Translations under genes and position numbers: made by a program
Part shown: positions 25,000 through 39,500 of the stretch, piece by piece
Numbering within the stretch: position 1 is the stretch's first letter
Layout of the letters: every line of letters starts with the position of its first letter
Assembly: GCA_011316305.1 (NCBI GenBank)
Contig: SAUG01000020.1
Span: 372,001 to 436,000 of the forward strand
DNA length: 64,000 nucleotides
DNA from: Rusavskia elegans
Lineage: Eukaryota; Ascomycota; Lecanoromycetes; Teloschistales; Teloschistaceae
Direction: 5' to 3'
Notes under the pieces: model-generated
What the model was told of the DNA's origin: nothing
Databases searched by the model: none
What the model saw: the letters and a program-made list of their open reading frames with translations, nothing else

Positions 25000-27900
25000 A
25001 GTAAGGAACGGTTTCCTAATAAAAGTATTTATCGAGTTACTAGTAAAAGGGTATAGTAAAACTAAAGTATTTCTAGATCTAAACTCCTAGATTAATATTA
25101 TTTTTTAATTTTTTATTATTTAATACGACTTAGAACCTATTTAAAGAATTAAGAAACTCTATCTTTAATAGATTAGAAATTAGCGTACTACTTATTATAG
25201 AATATATAATTTAAACTAGATAATAATAGATAGTTAGGATAGTCGGGAAATATATATATTGCGATTTTACGCTCTAGATATAACCGATAAATACGATATT
25301 TTCCTAGATATACTAGCTTTATATTAAATATATATAGTTATGGACCTAGGGTTAGAGTAATAGCGATTTTCTATCTATAATAAAACGATATAAGATAATT
25401 AAATAGAGATAAAATAGTTAACCCGCTTTAGTATTAATTTACTAGTAGTCTTTATTTATATATTATAGGCCGAGAAGTATATATTAATATATATAATATC
25501 GATTATCGCCGTATATACGAGATCTGATAATAATACCGCTATATAGGCGGAAGCTAATAGCGCCGATAAAGATAAAAACGATAAAAATATATAGCAGCCC
25601 GAACCGTCGATTCTAGAATCTATATATAAAGAAATCGAGGTTTATAATATACGTCTAGTAAATTCCTTACCGCTATTTAAAGATACCGATTATATAATTA
25701 AACTAGATAGGAGAAATCCGTTATATAGTCTAATATATAGCCTATTTAAGCGCGAACTCGATAAGCTGCGAGATTATCTAGATAGTATTTTAAAGAAGGG
25801 CTAGATCCGCTATTTAATATCTTCTATAGAAGCTCTAATCCTTTTTATATTAAAAAAAGATAGTAGTTTTTATATATATATCGACTATAGAAGTTTTAAT
25901 AAAGTAACGATTAAGAACCGTTATTTTTTACCTCTTATTTCTAAGATCCTAGATCGATTATCTAGAGTAAAATACTTTTCTAAATACGATATTAAAGATA
26001 CCTACTATCGAATTAGAATTAAAAAGAGTAATAAATAGAAAACCGCGTTTTATATAAAGTATAGATATTTTAAATATTTTGTTATACCTTTCGGTCTTAC
26101 TAATATATCTATAACGTTCTAAATCTATATTAATAAAGTTTTAGAAAAACTAATTAATATTTACTATATAATCTATTTAGATAATATTCTAATCTTTTCT
26201 AATTCGGAAAAAGAATATTAGAAATATATTAGATAGATTATTCGAAAGCTTCGTAATATATAGCTATACTTTAACTTTAAAAAGTATACTTTTAATATTA
26301 AAAGTATAGAGTTTTTAGACTTTATTATATCTACTAAAGGTATTTCGATAGATCTAAAATAAATAGTAACTATTAAAAAATAGCTAGTTCTAAAGATTTA
26401 CCGGAAGGTATAGATTTTTTTAAAATTTATAAATTTTTATCGGCGTTTTATTTACTAGTATTCTCGGATTACGGTACTTCTAACGAGTTTACTTATAGAA
26501 AGCGTAGCCGGAAAGAAGTCGGAACTGCTTTACTAGACTATTAGAATCTAAAAGGCTTTTAAAGAACTAAAGCGCGCTTTTAATACTACCGGGATATTAT
26601 AGTACTTCGATTTAAAAAAGGAAATCTATATCGAAACTAATATTTCTAGAATCGGATTAGCTAGGATTATATTTTAATTTAATAAAAATAGTCGCTAGCG
26701 TCTAGTTACGTTCTAGTCGAAGAAAATAATTTCTACTAAATATAACTATAAGACGTATAATACCGAATTACTCGCTATTATTAAGGTTTTCGAATAATAG
26801 AAATATTATTTTAAAGGCGCGAAATATACGGTAAAGGTCTAGATAGATTATAATAACCTTCGGGGTTTTATAAAGGTTAAAGAGCTTAATATTTAATAAT
26901 ATTACTAGATTATTAAGCTGGCTGCTATAGATTTTAATATTTTCTATTATCTAGGGAAGACTAATCCAGCTAATCTACCTTCTAGAAAGCCGGATTATAA
27001 AGATATTAATCTTTAAATCTAGATAATATTACCTATACTTTAGCGAAAGCTAAATTTTACTAGCTATAAATCTAGCAGCGAACCGCTTACTATACGAAAG
27101 GTTCGAGTTAATTATATTTTACGCGGGCGTATAACTAAAGGGCTTAAAGAACCCTTTATAGAACCTAAAAACTCTAAAAATAATAGAATTAACTTTCTAC
27201 TACTAAGTAAAGAACGCGATATATTTTATATATCGAAATTACTTCCGGATATAACAGGCCGCCGACGTAGTAGTAATAGATTAGTAATAACTATCTCCGA
27301 TAAAAAATATAATAACGGAATAAACCCTGTTACTAGAAATATATACTATAGCCTAGATATCCTATATTAAACGGCGTAGAAAACTGCCGTTAATAAAATA
27401 GTTTATAGTAAAATAATTCCTAGTATACGAGATATATTTATCTAGTTTTAAAATTAAAATACCGATATTTAGAAGCGTTTATAGACTATCTAGTATAAAT
27501 CGAGGAAGAAAACCGGGCTATAAAATATAGAAGTAGAAACTTATCTTTTTTTTTATAAAAAGTCTTTATATATATCCGAAGATAAGGTACTATATATAGA
27601 GCTCCTGGCGAAATACTATAATAACTCTATAGCTAGATATTTCGGGTATTAACGAACCTTATTATTTATTTATCGTAGCTATAGCTAGCCGAAACTACCT
27701 AAATATATTAGAGAATATATAGAAACGTATAATATCTATTAATAAGTTAAAGTCTATAGATATAAACTATATAAAAAGCTTTAGAATCTTCTATATTTTA
27801 TACAGCTATAGAAGGAAATAGCGATAGATTTTATTACTAGATTACTATCTATTCGATACTTTCGAAGCGTAGTAGATTTAGTATTTATAGCCGTTAATCG

Positions 27901-28930
27901 ATTTACTAAAATAGCGAGGTATATCCTTTATTATAAAACGATTAATACGAAAGATTTTATAGAGTTTATTATCGATAAACTTTAATATAAAAGATTTATT
28001 CCTAATAGGATTATTAGTAATAAAGGCTCGCTATTTATAAGCGAATTCTAGTCGGAGGTCTACTATTATCTAAAAATTAAACGTCGTTTAAATATTATAT
28101 TCTATCTTTAAATAGATAGATAGATTAAAAGATAGAATTAATTACTAGAATATTATCTAAAAGTATATATTTATAAAAAATAGAAAAACTAGATTAAACT
28201 TCTACTTTTAGCTAAATTTACTTATAATAATAGCGAATATAATATTATAAAAATATTCCCTTTTAAAATACTTATAAGCTATAACCTAGATATAATATTT
28301 AAAGGCGTTAAAGATAACGCCGTAGAGAGAGAAATAGTAAATACGAAGGTACTAGTAGTAAAGGAAAGAGTTATAAATTTATAAAAGATATACGAATCGA
28401 TATATATAAATTAGAATAAAGTTTAAATAAATTAGGCCAAATACTATAATAAGAAATATTAACCGATAGAATATAAAGTTAGTAATTTAATACTATTATC
28501 TATAAAAAACCTAAAGTTTAAATAATTAAAAAAGATTATCTCTAAATTTATAGGGCTATATCGGATTTTAAAATATATAGGCTTTTAGATTTACCGGTTA
28601 GTTCTTTTAATTAAATTAAAGATCTATAATACCTTTTATATATTTTTATTAGAAAAGTTCTACCGCTATTAAAGTAGTAAACTACTAGAGTACTCGTTAC
28701 CGGATTTTATTAATAATAAAAAGGAATAGAAAGTAGAAGCTATTTTAGATAAAAAGTTTATAAGACCTAAAAAAGGCGAGGAGTTAAAGGCGGAATATCT
28801 AATTAAATAGGCTGGTTAGCTAAAGGAATATAATTCCTAGTAGCTATAAAAAGATTTTAAAAATATTTAGAAATCTATCGGGGTATATAATCAGGATAAC
28901 CCTCTAATAAAAAAGTATAAAAAAGATAGA
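25000..28930 (+). pseudogene. Pol relic (protease, RT, RNase H, integrase, chromodomain) of Gypsy relic 1
   Basis: Translation through the stops shows a protease start VFIELLVKGYSKTKVFLDL near 25030; RT at about 25640-26380 with YIDYRSFNKVTIKNRY, VKYFSKYDI and the active-site box reading YLDNILIFS near 26175; RNase H at about 26600-26960 with TYNTELLAIIKVFE; integrase at about 27590-28360 with IAIDFITRLL and VDLVFIAVNRFTK; and a chromodomain-like segment at about 28740-28900 reading LKAEYLIK then LKEYNS. Stops replace many Trp and Gln codons, as RIP produces. Domain order RT-RNase H-integrase defines Ty3/Gypsy. Confidence 0.85.
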
Positions 28931-30956
28931 ACTTAATAGAAATAAGCTATAATTATAGGCGTTAGGCGTTTATAGAATATATATATAATATATATATCTA
29001 GAAGTAGATTTATAATTAATAAATTCTTTTAAATTATTCTATAGAACCTATAATACTAGAGACTTTACTTATTATAATATAGATTATATATCCTAGTCTT
29101 TAGATATCTACGTTTATATAACCGACCTAGTTTTACTATATACTTCTATTCTAGGCTATCTTTTTATTCTATAATAGGCGGGGGAGATAGCGCCGGAGGA
29201 ATAATCTATTTTAGTACTACCGAGAAAAGGGTTTATAGAAATTTATAGATAGAATCGAAGGTATTAAAAGATATTAGACTATTTAGTAAAAAGACTACCT
29301 AAAGGGCCGGAATACCGGTAGTTCTAACTTCTAGAAATTAGGGTCCGGATACTTCCGGCGCCCTCGAAGCTATATATAGGAAAATTAACGGAAACTATAA
29401 TAGAATAATAGGTAAAAGAATTAGTAGAGACTATAATAGAGCTACTAGTAATAGGACTTTTTCTTTTTCTTTAATAATACGCGGGAGGATAGCTAGATAT
29501 AAATTATTATTATTATAGTTATCGAAGGCGCGGAAAAATCTACTAAAGGATATTATTTTATATAAAGAAACCTTAATTATAGATATAGATTACTCGATTT
29601 TTAGCGTCGGATATTCTATAGTAGACGTTCGAGTCGAAGCAAGGCTATTATCCGAAGGTTTTTAAATAGTACTAGAAAGGGATATATAATATTTATATCG
29701 CCTAGTAACCGGAAATACTATAATCCGGAATATATTTAGTAATTCTATAGTAATATATTAGCGATTCGCTATTTTATATAAAGTATTATAGAGTTACCTA
29801 AAAGTTTTAGACCGAAGGCCGGATATAATATAGCGGTAGAATAGGATACTATAGTAGATATCTATACCGCCGCCGGGGTACTAATAGTATCTACCCCGAA
29901 AGATAGAGATCTAGATACCGCCGGCGGGGCGGAGCTTTTATAATAAAAAATAAATAGAGACGGCGAATACGAAGGAAAGCCGAAGTTTTAAAAAAAAAAG
30001 TTAGAAATAATAGCGGCCCGCTATATCTAGTATTTATAAAGTTTATACTTTAGAATAACTAGCTTAGTCTATATAGCTTTATTTTTTCGAGCTAGATTTT
30101 AGTTAGTATATTTATATATATCTAGGCGTTTAAAAGTTGAATTTAATATCGCTATAAAGTAGTTAAAAGTCGTAAATATTTATATAAAATTATATAGTAT
30201 CATATTAGAGATAGAGATATATTTAATAATATTTATAATATCTAAAACGAGCTTTCTTATAAACTTATAGTTATTAAAGAATAGTTTTTTCTTATTTTAA
30301 ACTATAAACCTATAAGTATTTATTATTTACTTTACGGCCGAGTCGAAAGAATAAAATATCTATTATAGTTAGCTTTAAGCTAGTATAATAAAAGAAGTTA
30401 TACCGTTTTATAATCGGATAGATTCTTTCTATCTTTTTTATATTTAGAGTAAATATTAGTAAAGTAGTTTTTTAAATATTCGAAAACAGGGCGTAAGCGA
30501 TTTATATTATTATAATCGCTAGTTATATAGCGTAAATATCTAATATATAATAGGGAAGATATATCTATATATATAAAGGTAAAGAATTTATATAAATAGT
30601 AAAAAACTATTTAAATAAATAAAATATAAAAAATTAAAATTCCTACTAAATAAAATATTACTATATTATCGCTAGCGTGTCGGAATCGTATTATTCCGAA
30701 TGTTTATTTACTATTTAGGATCTTCGAATATTTATATTAAATTCGAGTTCGATTATATTTATTAGAGCTTTTATCTAGTATTATTTATAAGCCGAATATT
30801 TATAGGTACGCGGCTATAGTATATATCTATAAATATAATATATTTCTTTAAATATATATATTAGAATAAAGTTATAGCGTTAATTTAACCGGTACTATAA
30901 TATAGCGGCTAGCAGTTCTAATCTTAATTACGATTATATTTTACTAAGTAGGAAAC
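28931..30956 (+). other. Unassigned 2-kb segment between pol and the 3' LTR of Gypsy relic 1
   Basis: This follows the chromodomain and is too long for a usual 3' untranslated region. The part 29150-30000 keeps more GC than its surroundings and is rich in CG. I recognise no domain. Confidence 0.45.
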
Positions 30957-31428
30957 TGTTATAAGTACGCGCGGCGTGATTTCGGGAACGTAGTAATATT
31001 CAGTATAGTACCGGAACTCCTTATTACGCCTAGATAGATAGAAAGGACTTGGTATTATTATCTTAGTTATTTTAATAAATAAGGTACCTAAGGAAAGATA
31101 TCTTAGTTATTTTAATAAATAAAGTATCTAAAGAAAAATATTTTAATTATTTTAGTAAATAAAGTATCTAAAAAAAGATATCTTAGTTATTTTAGCGGGT
31201 AAAGTATCTAAAGAAAAGAAGATTTTATTATCTATATAGATCCCGAACTCGACGTCTTTATAGCTCGTATTTAATTTATTAGTTATCGCTATATACTATT
31301 CTAGTAATCAGACTAATTTATTCTTATATTAACTTAAAATAATTACCCGTTATACCTTTATTTATAGATATACTAATAAATCTAACCAACCTTTAGAAAT
31401 ACCAGGACTTCCAGATAGCCCTATAATA
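30957..31428 (+). mobile_element. Solo LTR (family 2) nested inside Gypsy relic 1
   Basis: This 472-bp copy starts TGTTATAAG and ends CTATAATA and is flanked by a perfect 5-bp duplication GAAAC (30952-30956 and 31429-31433). It carries the internal tandem units of about 39 bp near 31047-31205. It inserted into Gypsy relic 1 and lost its internal part by LTR-LTR recombination. Confidence 0.87.
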
Positions 31429-31687
31429 GAAACCTAGGTTCGAATCTTAGTAGTACCGCCTTTTAGCTTTATCTTTTAGTTTCGTCCTAGTATATATCTA
31501 TATAACTGAGGTATAATTATATATAGATAAGAGCTGATTATAATAATAGCTATAGAGTAACTCTTTTTTTTATCCTTTTTAATTCTTATAGTTAACTATA
31601 AAGTTAATAGGTTTATTTAATAAGTACTATAAATATATAGACAGATATAATATAATATCGAAACGATATCGCTAAAAGAGAAGTAAT

Positions 31688-31925
31688 TATAAAGCGCTAG
31701 ACGCGTTATATAGGCCCTAGAGATATAATTAGGACGCTTGGAAACGAAGCTTGCCGCCTAATCGCCAGAGTATCGCTAACGCGTCGGATTTTAATCCTTT
31801 CCCGCTTTTTCCTTTTTTCTTATTACTAGGCTATACTCCAGTCTTTAGAGTATAAATTAGTTTTATAATATACCTTTCGTCTGGTCTATAATCGCGTACT
31901 GTCTTAGAAATATACCAACCTTACA
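31688..31925 (+). repeat. 3' LTR of Gypsy relic 1
   Basis: It is 238 bp and is followed by the duplication GTTAT. Its initial TG has been RIP-mutated to TA, but its final CA is kept. Confidence 0.88.
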
Positions 31926-34900
31926 GTTATAGAAAGTTCTAATCGATTTTAAAACTATTTTTAATTTAATTAATAGCTATACAACGAACTAAATAAACTA
32001 TTATTTTTATTATAATAAATTAATATAGATCTATATTATAAATAATAATATTTAGATTCTACCGAAATTTATAAAAGTTATAATTATAGTCGGCGGTATA
32101 TTTAAAATTATCCAATTCTATATAGTATCTAACCGGATATTATTTTTAGTTATAATTATATATCTATAGCTACGGAGTATAAATACTATTAGATATTATA
32201 ATGTAAATAAATATTAGGTTACTAATTCTATAGGCATCTATTATTAGTTCGACTATAGTAATTCTATAAATATATTCGTACCGGAGATATTTTTAACTAA
32301 AAAAGTCGACTAGAAGGTTCTATAAATAGAAAAAAAAATAATTAACGATATAGAATACTATAAAGATATCAGATATAAAGCGATTTTTAATAAAATTATA
32401 ATTTAAACTAATAATTAATAATAGGAAAAGTTCGAAAAGGAATATATATATAAATAATAGTTTTAAAAAAAAAATAATATAGAAAAAAGCTTTATAGTTA
32501 TAGATATCTTAGAATCTATAATCGAAAGCTATTTAGAAAAAGCCGAATCCGAAAAAAATAGCTCTAAAGAAAATTAGAAAGAGAAAATAGAAAACGAAAC
32601 TAAATATACGGCTATATAGCCGTAGAATAAAAAAAAAAAAATATAGTTAAATTAGCTATTATAGATACAAATAGACGGAATTTCTATAGAATTTATAGCT
32701 AATATATATAATACTAGCTCTAAAGTTCTAGAAACCGAGGTATATATTAATAGATAAAAGGTTATTATCTTTAAAAAAAGAAAAGAGAATTATCTCGATA
32801 AAAAAAAGAATATAGAATAATAATAAATACCTTTTAACTCTATCGTATAGCTAATTTACGCAGAATCTTTAAAAAATATAACTAAATAATAGATTTTAGT
32901 AAATGACGTAAAATAGAAAGAGAATAAATATATAATATTAGGCCTACCGCTAATTCTTTTACTTCCGTTACATTAGAAAATATAATATAATTAGTCGTTA
33001 GATATAGTAGAAGGTCTATTAAATAAAATATTAAGAAAATAGAAAGATATAACGGAAGACGTCTAAAGAATTAAATATATAAAAATAATAGAATATTATT
33101 TTAAAACTTTATAAACTAAAATAATTAAAAATAATTATAGTTTTTAAATTAATTTATTAGAATTTCCGATAATAAAAAGGCTATAGAACTATAGAAAAAA
33201 GATACTAGATATTCTTTTAGCTGATTTCGAAAAACAACTAAAAGATTTTCCGGAATTAATCGGAAAGTTTATATAAATAGATAATAGACTACTTTATAAA
33301 ATGAAACTGTTTATTATAATATAGCGTAATATCTTTATATTAGATATTCGAAAAATACTATAGATAGACCTAATCGAATATCGTATCCTAATATATAGAA
33401 ACGCTTTCTCTAGAGTAACTAAACCAGTTCTTTATATTAAAGAAAAAATAAAATAGTAGAAAAATAATTTTCTAAAATTTATCGCAGCAGGAATTATTAT
33501 ATAATATAAATTACTTTAGATTATTTAAATATAATTTATAAAAAAGATAGATAATAATTTATAGATAGTATATATATTTTATATAATTAAAAATACTATA
33601 GTTAAATTAAACTATCCGATAAAAAAAATCGAATCTATTTTTCGGATAATTTTATAACCGTATATAACTTTAATATTTAAATATAATAGATTAAACGGTT
33701 ACTAGACGGTTAAACTATTTCTTTTATATATATATAAATTAGAAATTTTCTATACTTTAAAATAATACAATTATTTAATTATAGGTTAAAGATATATAGG
33801 CGGTCTAGCTATATATTTACGGCTAAACGATATAGTTACTTTAAATATTTCTAAATTTTAATCGGAACTCGCCCTATCCGATATAATATTAGAAAAAGCC
33901 GTCTTTAAATACTTTATAAACGATAATATAGAAGAAATAGTATTCTCCGAAGATTTTATTATCTTCTTTTATAAATACTATTTTCCGCGGATTTTATAGA
34001 TTAAGTTAATACTAAATCTAGTTAAATATTACCTTTTTATAAAGAAAGTAAAAATCTTCGGATACTAAAGAAATTTTTATAAATTCCGGCTTTTTAAAAA
34101 TAAAATACGTATATATCGAAACTAGTTTATTCTAATATCTAAAAAGAAACTAATTCGATTTTATAATAGATTTTTATTTTTTTAACTATATATTCCGGAA
34201 TAGACCGATAAAATTACTTTTTTTAAAATAGTAAATATCGAAAAAATAGTTACTATTAAATTTAATAGTAAATAAATAATTTAAAAGTTATTAGTAGATT
34301 TTAAATAGATAAGTAAATATAAGTAGGTTTTTCAGGCGATTAAAAATATAGTCGCTATTATAATATTTATAAATAGTAATAATAAAATTTAGTATTACCT
34401 ATCGACTAATATATCGAAAAGTAGTACTAATATTATATTATTCTAGATAAAAAAAAAGTAACTAGAAATAGTAATATTTATATTCTTTAAATTTACGGAT
34501 ATATAAACGCGGTACTATACTATTAAAAAAAAGTTTCTAGCTATTATTAAACTTTTCTAAAAAACTAGATAATTATTTAAAAGATTTCTATTCCCGATAA
34601 AACTATATACGAACTATTAAACTTTATTTAAAATATTTAAATTAGAAGACGTTACTAGTAGGATTATATAATAGCAGCTAGTTCTATTAGAATACGATTT
34701 CGATATCTATTATATATTTCGAAAAGATATTATATTTATAGATAGTCTATTAAAATATATTAGTTACTCCGTAATATCTTCTAATAAATTTAAAACAAAA
34801 ATAATAATATTTAAAATAGAAAAAAATAATATAAATAATAAAAGAATATATAGTCCGATATAAAATATTATAGATAGTAATTATATATATAAAACCTTTA

Positions 34901-35297
34901 TATTTATATTTTCTCCGCCGAAAGAATTTTAATATTCTTTTAATAGTAAAAGTAAAAAATAGATAACTATCGAGAAAAAGTAGCTATTAGATCTATAATA
35001 TACCGCGATTATAGAATTTAAAATAAAAAATCTAAAAGATTTTAAATAATAAATCTAGTAAAAAAACCTGATTATTAAAGAAACTTTAAAAGTTACTAAT
35101 AAAAAAACTAAAAAATATATTTTTATTAAATATAAATAAACTCGTATTTTTATATATAAAAAAAGAAACGGCAAGTTAAATAGATATATCTATAAACTAT
35201 AAATTTTCTATATATTAAAGTTTTTCTATAATATATATAGATATTTCGTATAGAATATTATATTTCGATAAATAATAGAAAAATCCTTCTAGCCGAT
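31926..35297 (+). pseudogene. Older Ty3/Gypsy relic (RT/RNase H part), outer layer
   Basis: From about 33300 to 35290 translation through the stops gives Gypsy-like pieces: IEYRILIYRNAFS near 33378; an RNase H start RYYTIKKKFLAIIKLF near 34510; EYDFDIYYIFRKDIIFIDSL near 34689; and a segment near 35140-35292 that reads like the HHCC region before integrase (TRIFIYKKRNGKLNRYI). It is cut at 35297 by insertion of Gypsy relic 2. I cannot recognise domains in 31926-33300. The sequence differs from both complete elements, so it is another Gypsy lineage and probably the body of the outer element. Confidence 0.6.
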
Positions 35298-35769
35298 TGT
35301 TATAAGCACGCGCGGCGTGACTTCGGGAACGCAGTAGTACTTAGTACAGTACCGGAACTCTTTATTACGCCTAGACAGATAGGAAAGACTTGGTATTATT
35401 ATTTTAATTATTTTAGTAAATAAAGTACCTAAAAAGGAATATCTCAGTTATTTTAGTAAATAAGATATTTAAAGAAGGATATTTTAGTTATCTTAGTAAG
35501 TAAAGTACCTAAAAAAAGATATCTTAGTTATCTTAACGGGTAAGGTATTTAAGGAAAAAAAAATCTTATTATCTATATAAATCCCGAATTCGACGCCTTT
35601 ATAGCTTATATTTAATTTATTAGTTATAGCTATATACTGCTCTAGTAGCTAAACTAATTTATTTTTATATTAATTTAAAGTAATTATCTATTATATTTCC
35701 GTTTATAGATATACTAATAAGTCTAATTAACCTTTAGAGATACTAGGACCCCTAGATAGCCCTATAATA
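35298..35769 (+). repeat. 5' LTR of Gypsy relic 2
   Basis: It is 472 bp and preceded by CCGAT. It is less RIP-mutated than the 3' copy: its first 40 bases keep the CACGCGCGGCGTGACTTCGG word. Confidence 0.87.
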
Positions 35770-36599
35770 CTTTAAATACCCTTAGAATATCTATCGCAGG
35801 TTAATATAATACCTCTATTTTAAATAACTCCAGCTCTATAATAAAGAAGTCCGAAACTAAAGGAAAGGAAATTAAAATAAAAAATAATAGTAGTAATAAA
35901 GAAGTTAGTATTCCTACTATTAACTACCGATAAAATAGTATTAAGGTTAATAAACCTAATAAATACTATAGGGATCGTAATAAACTAAAAGACTGACTCG
36001 CGTAATTAAAGATATATTTCGTATTCTATCTAATACCCGAAGAAAAGAAAACCCTTTTCGCTATATCCTATTTTCGGGGACGAGCCTAGTACTAGATAAA
36101 ACCTATCTTTCGCTAATATATAGACGATAATAAAGATAGTAATAATATCTTCGTAAAGTTTATAAAATTTAAAAAAGCTATTTGTAATATCTTTAGAATT
36201 TTAAACGAAATACTAACTACTAAACGTTTTATTTAATACTTTTAGTAGAAGACTGCCGTATTAGAATACGCTATAAGATTCTAAGAATAGATACTACTAA
36301 TAGAATAGAATAACGATACCCTATATATAATATACCGGAGAGGATTTAAAGAGTAAATAAAAGATAAACTAATATATAATAGTCGAATATATAAAACCTT
36401 AGATAATTTAATTAAAATATCTATTAACTTCGATAATAAGCTATATAAAAGAGATATAGAAAAACGCTATAATAATAGACCGCGAAGTAACGCTAGACGT
36501 TATATAGGTAAACTATATAGAAGATAGCTACTAAGTAAAAGAACCGGAAATAGCTACTATAGACCTATACTAATAGAACTGGACTCGATATAATAGCGA

Positions 36600-39500
36600 C
36601 GTAAAAAAAAGAACCCTAAAAATAATAAAGAGAATAATAATTCTAAAATATACTATAATTATAGTAAATCAGGCTATTTTATAAAAAAGTATTAATTAAA
36701 TAAGGTATAGTAACGACAGCTTAATACTACGTTAAAGAAAGAATCTAAAGACTAGTAAAAAATAATTTTAGAAAACGAAGACCGAAGCTCTAAATTCTAA
36801 AAAACTAGCTCGGATAAAGAATTTATATTTATAAAAAACGATAAAATACTATAGAAAGTTATAAATAATAATACTTTACTATAAATATTAACTGAACCTA
36901 GCCTAGTATAGAAAAAGTTCTTCGGGAATTTTAAAGAAAAATATACTTTTAAATAGATATCTATTCTAGAAAAAATATAGTTTACTATTATAAAAAGACT
37001 AAAAACCTATTACTTTAGAATAATAAACGATAAGAAGCTAGTAAAAAAAGGATTTAAGAAAATCTATAAAGGATTTAAAGCTATTTATAAAGTAAATATT
37101 AATAATAAATATCTATAGAACGACTAGTAGGATTAAAAAGTAAATAATATTATTAATATATTAGAAAAAGAACTAGGAAGTAATATCTCTAAAGATAAAA
37201 TTATTCCTAAACCGATAATATAAAAAATAAACGTAATAATAGGAGATTAATATATACTATTTAGCTAGACCGTATACTACGACGACGATTATATAGCCTA
37301 TAAGTTAGAAAAATAAAGAGCCGGATAGTATCCGTTAAAACTATATTAATAAACTCCGGTAACGCCTATTAAAATCGGAAATTATAATATTTATAAATAT
37401 TCTATATATATTACGTATAATAGATATAAATACTAAAAGAAATAGTAAGAAAAGAAAAATAGAATCCTTAATTAGAATCTCTATAAATATATTTCGTAAG
37501 TAAACTATAAAGATAAAAAGTATAAAAATATTAAAAACGACTCGGGAAAAGATAGAATCTTATAATAACGGGTATACTATAAGCGTATAACTTTATAGCC
37601 CGGAAAGAATAACTAAATTTAGCTAGCTACGTATATATATTTAAAATTAAAATAATCGTCGATACCGATAATAGACTATAAAAGATTAAGGTATTTATTA
37701 ATTTAGGCGTAACTGGAAATTTTATATTAGAAGATTTAGCTAAAAGAAAAGGATTTTTTTAAACTAAAAAAAAGAATCTATATAATTTAATAGTTATTAA
37801 TAGAAATAAAATATTAAAAGGAGACGGAAAGGTTATAGAAGAAATAATACCGCTTTAAATAATAATTAACTAATATTAAAAAGAACTTTAGTTTAATATT
37901 ATTTAGATAGCTAACTATAATATCGTATTTAAAATACTTTAGTTAAAAAATTATAATCTAGTAATCGACTAAAAGAAAAGAGTATTTAGCTTTAAATAAT
38001 ATTCCTATATAGAGAATATCTAGCCTATACTAAAGCAGCGTTTTTAGATAGATAAAAAGTAGAATATAAAGCGCGAACTCGTAACTTCGAAAAAAAACGA
38101 CTAAAAACTATTTAGGTCTAATTTATTAGATACTAGTAAAGGTTAGCTAGATTAATAAAATAGAAATAAAAAGAAAAATTATAAACCTTTCGAAAACCCC
38201 GTACTATCTAATAAGAAATTAAAGGAAAATCTATTAGGAAAGATTCTAGATAAATATAAAAACTAGATAAATTTATTTCGGAAAGAAGTAACTACTAAAA
38301 TACTATTTAAATATTAAATATAAGATTATAAAATAAAATTTAAACTAGGTAAGTAACCTATATCTAGATTTATCTATCTATTATCTATAACAGAATTTAA
38401 AATACTCCGTAATTACCTAGATAAGAATATAAAAAAGGAATTTATTAGAAAATCTTAATTACTAGTAGAATATCCGATCCTCTTTATATCTAAAAAGGAC
38501 GGAATATTCCGCTTATATATCGATTACCGAAAGCTAAATAATATTATAATTAAAAACCGATATCTACTATTAAATATTAGCGAACTCTAAAATAGACTTT
38601 CTAGAATAAAATACTTTACTAAATTCGACCTTCGGGGAATATATAACCTTATATAAATAAAGACCGGAAAAAAATAGAAAATAGCTTTCTAAATATAATA
38701 TAGTTATTATAAATATATAGTAATACTATTCGGGTTTATAAACGCCCCGGTAATATATTAGAATATAATTAATAATATATTTAGAAAATATCTAGATATA
38801 TTTATTATCGCCTACCTTAATAATATTTTAGTTTTTTCTAAAATATTTAAAGAATATATATAATACGTTAGTAAAGGTCTCGAATATCTAGAAGGAAAGG
38901 ACTTATATTTTAAACCAAAAAAGTATAAATTCTATAAAAAAGAGGTTAACTTCCTAGAATTTATTATAGGATAAAACGGATTATATATCGATTTTAATAA
39001 ACTAAAAGCTATTATAGAATAGAAGATTTTAATAAATATTAAAAAAGTCTAGAGCTTTCTCGGATTTATAAACTATAATCGAAAGTTTATAAAAAACTAT
39101 TTTAAAAAAGCTTTTACTTTTATAACTTTAATAAAAAATACCGCCGAATAGTAATAGGGAGGAAGGGAATAATAAATATTCGAAAATCTTAAAAAGAAAT
39201 ATATAAAAGATCTAGTATTTAAAATATTCGATCTAACCAGACTATTATAAATAGAAACGGATTTATTAGATCTAGCTATAAATATATACCTTCTATAACT
39301 ATATAATAGTAGGTAGTACCCGGTAGTATATATATTTAGAAAATTATCGCTAGTAGAATAGAATTACGATATCTATAATAAGAAACTACTAGCTATAGTA
39401 ATAGTACTAGAATAATAGAAAGTATACGCTAAAAGATTACTAGAATTAATAATCTTTATAGACTATAAAAATCTTCTATACTTTATAATAATAAAATAAC

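Larger units (their letters stand above)
23158..31925 (+). mobile_element. Ty3/Gypsy LTR retrotransposon relic 1 (chromodomain type), RIP-mutated, structurally complete
   Basis: The element spans 8768 bp between two 238-bp LTRs (23158-23395 and 31688-31925), flanked by a perfect 5-bp duplication GTTAT (23153-23157 and 31926-31930). The LTR begins TGTAAAGC and ends CTTACA in the better-kept copies. Inside, in order, are gag-, protease-, RT-, RNase H-, integrase- and chromodomain-like relics, then about 2 kb of unassigned sequence holding a solo LTR of another family. TAG/TAA interrupt all frames, so it is dead. Confidence 0.88.
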
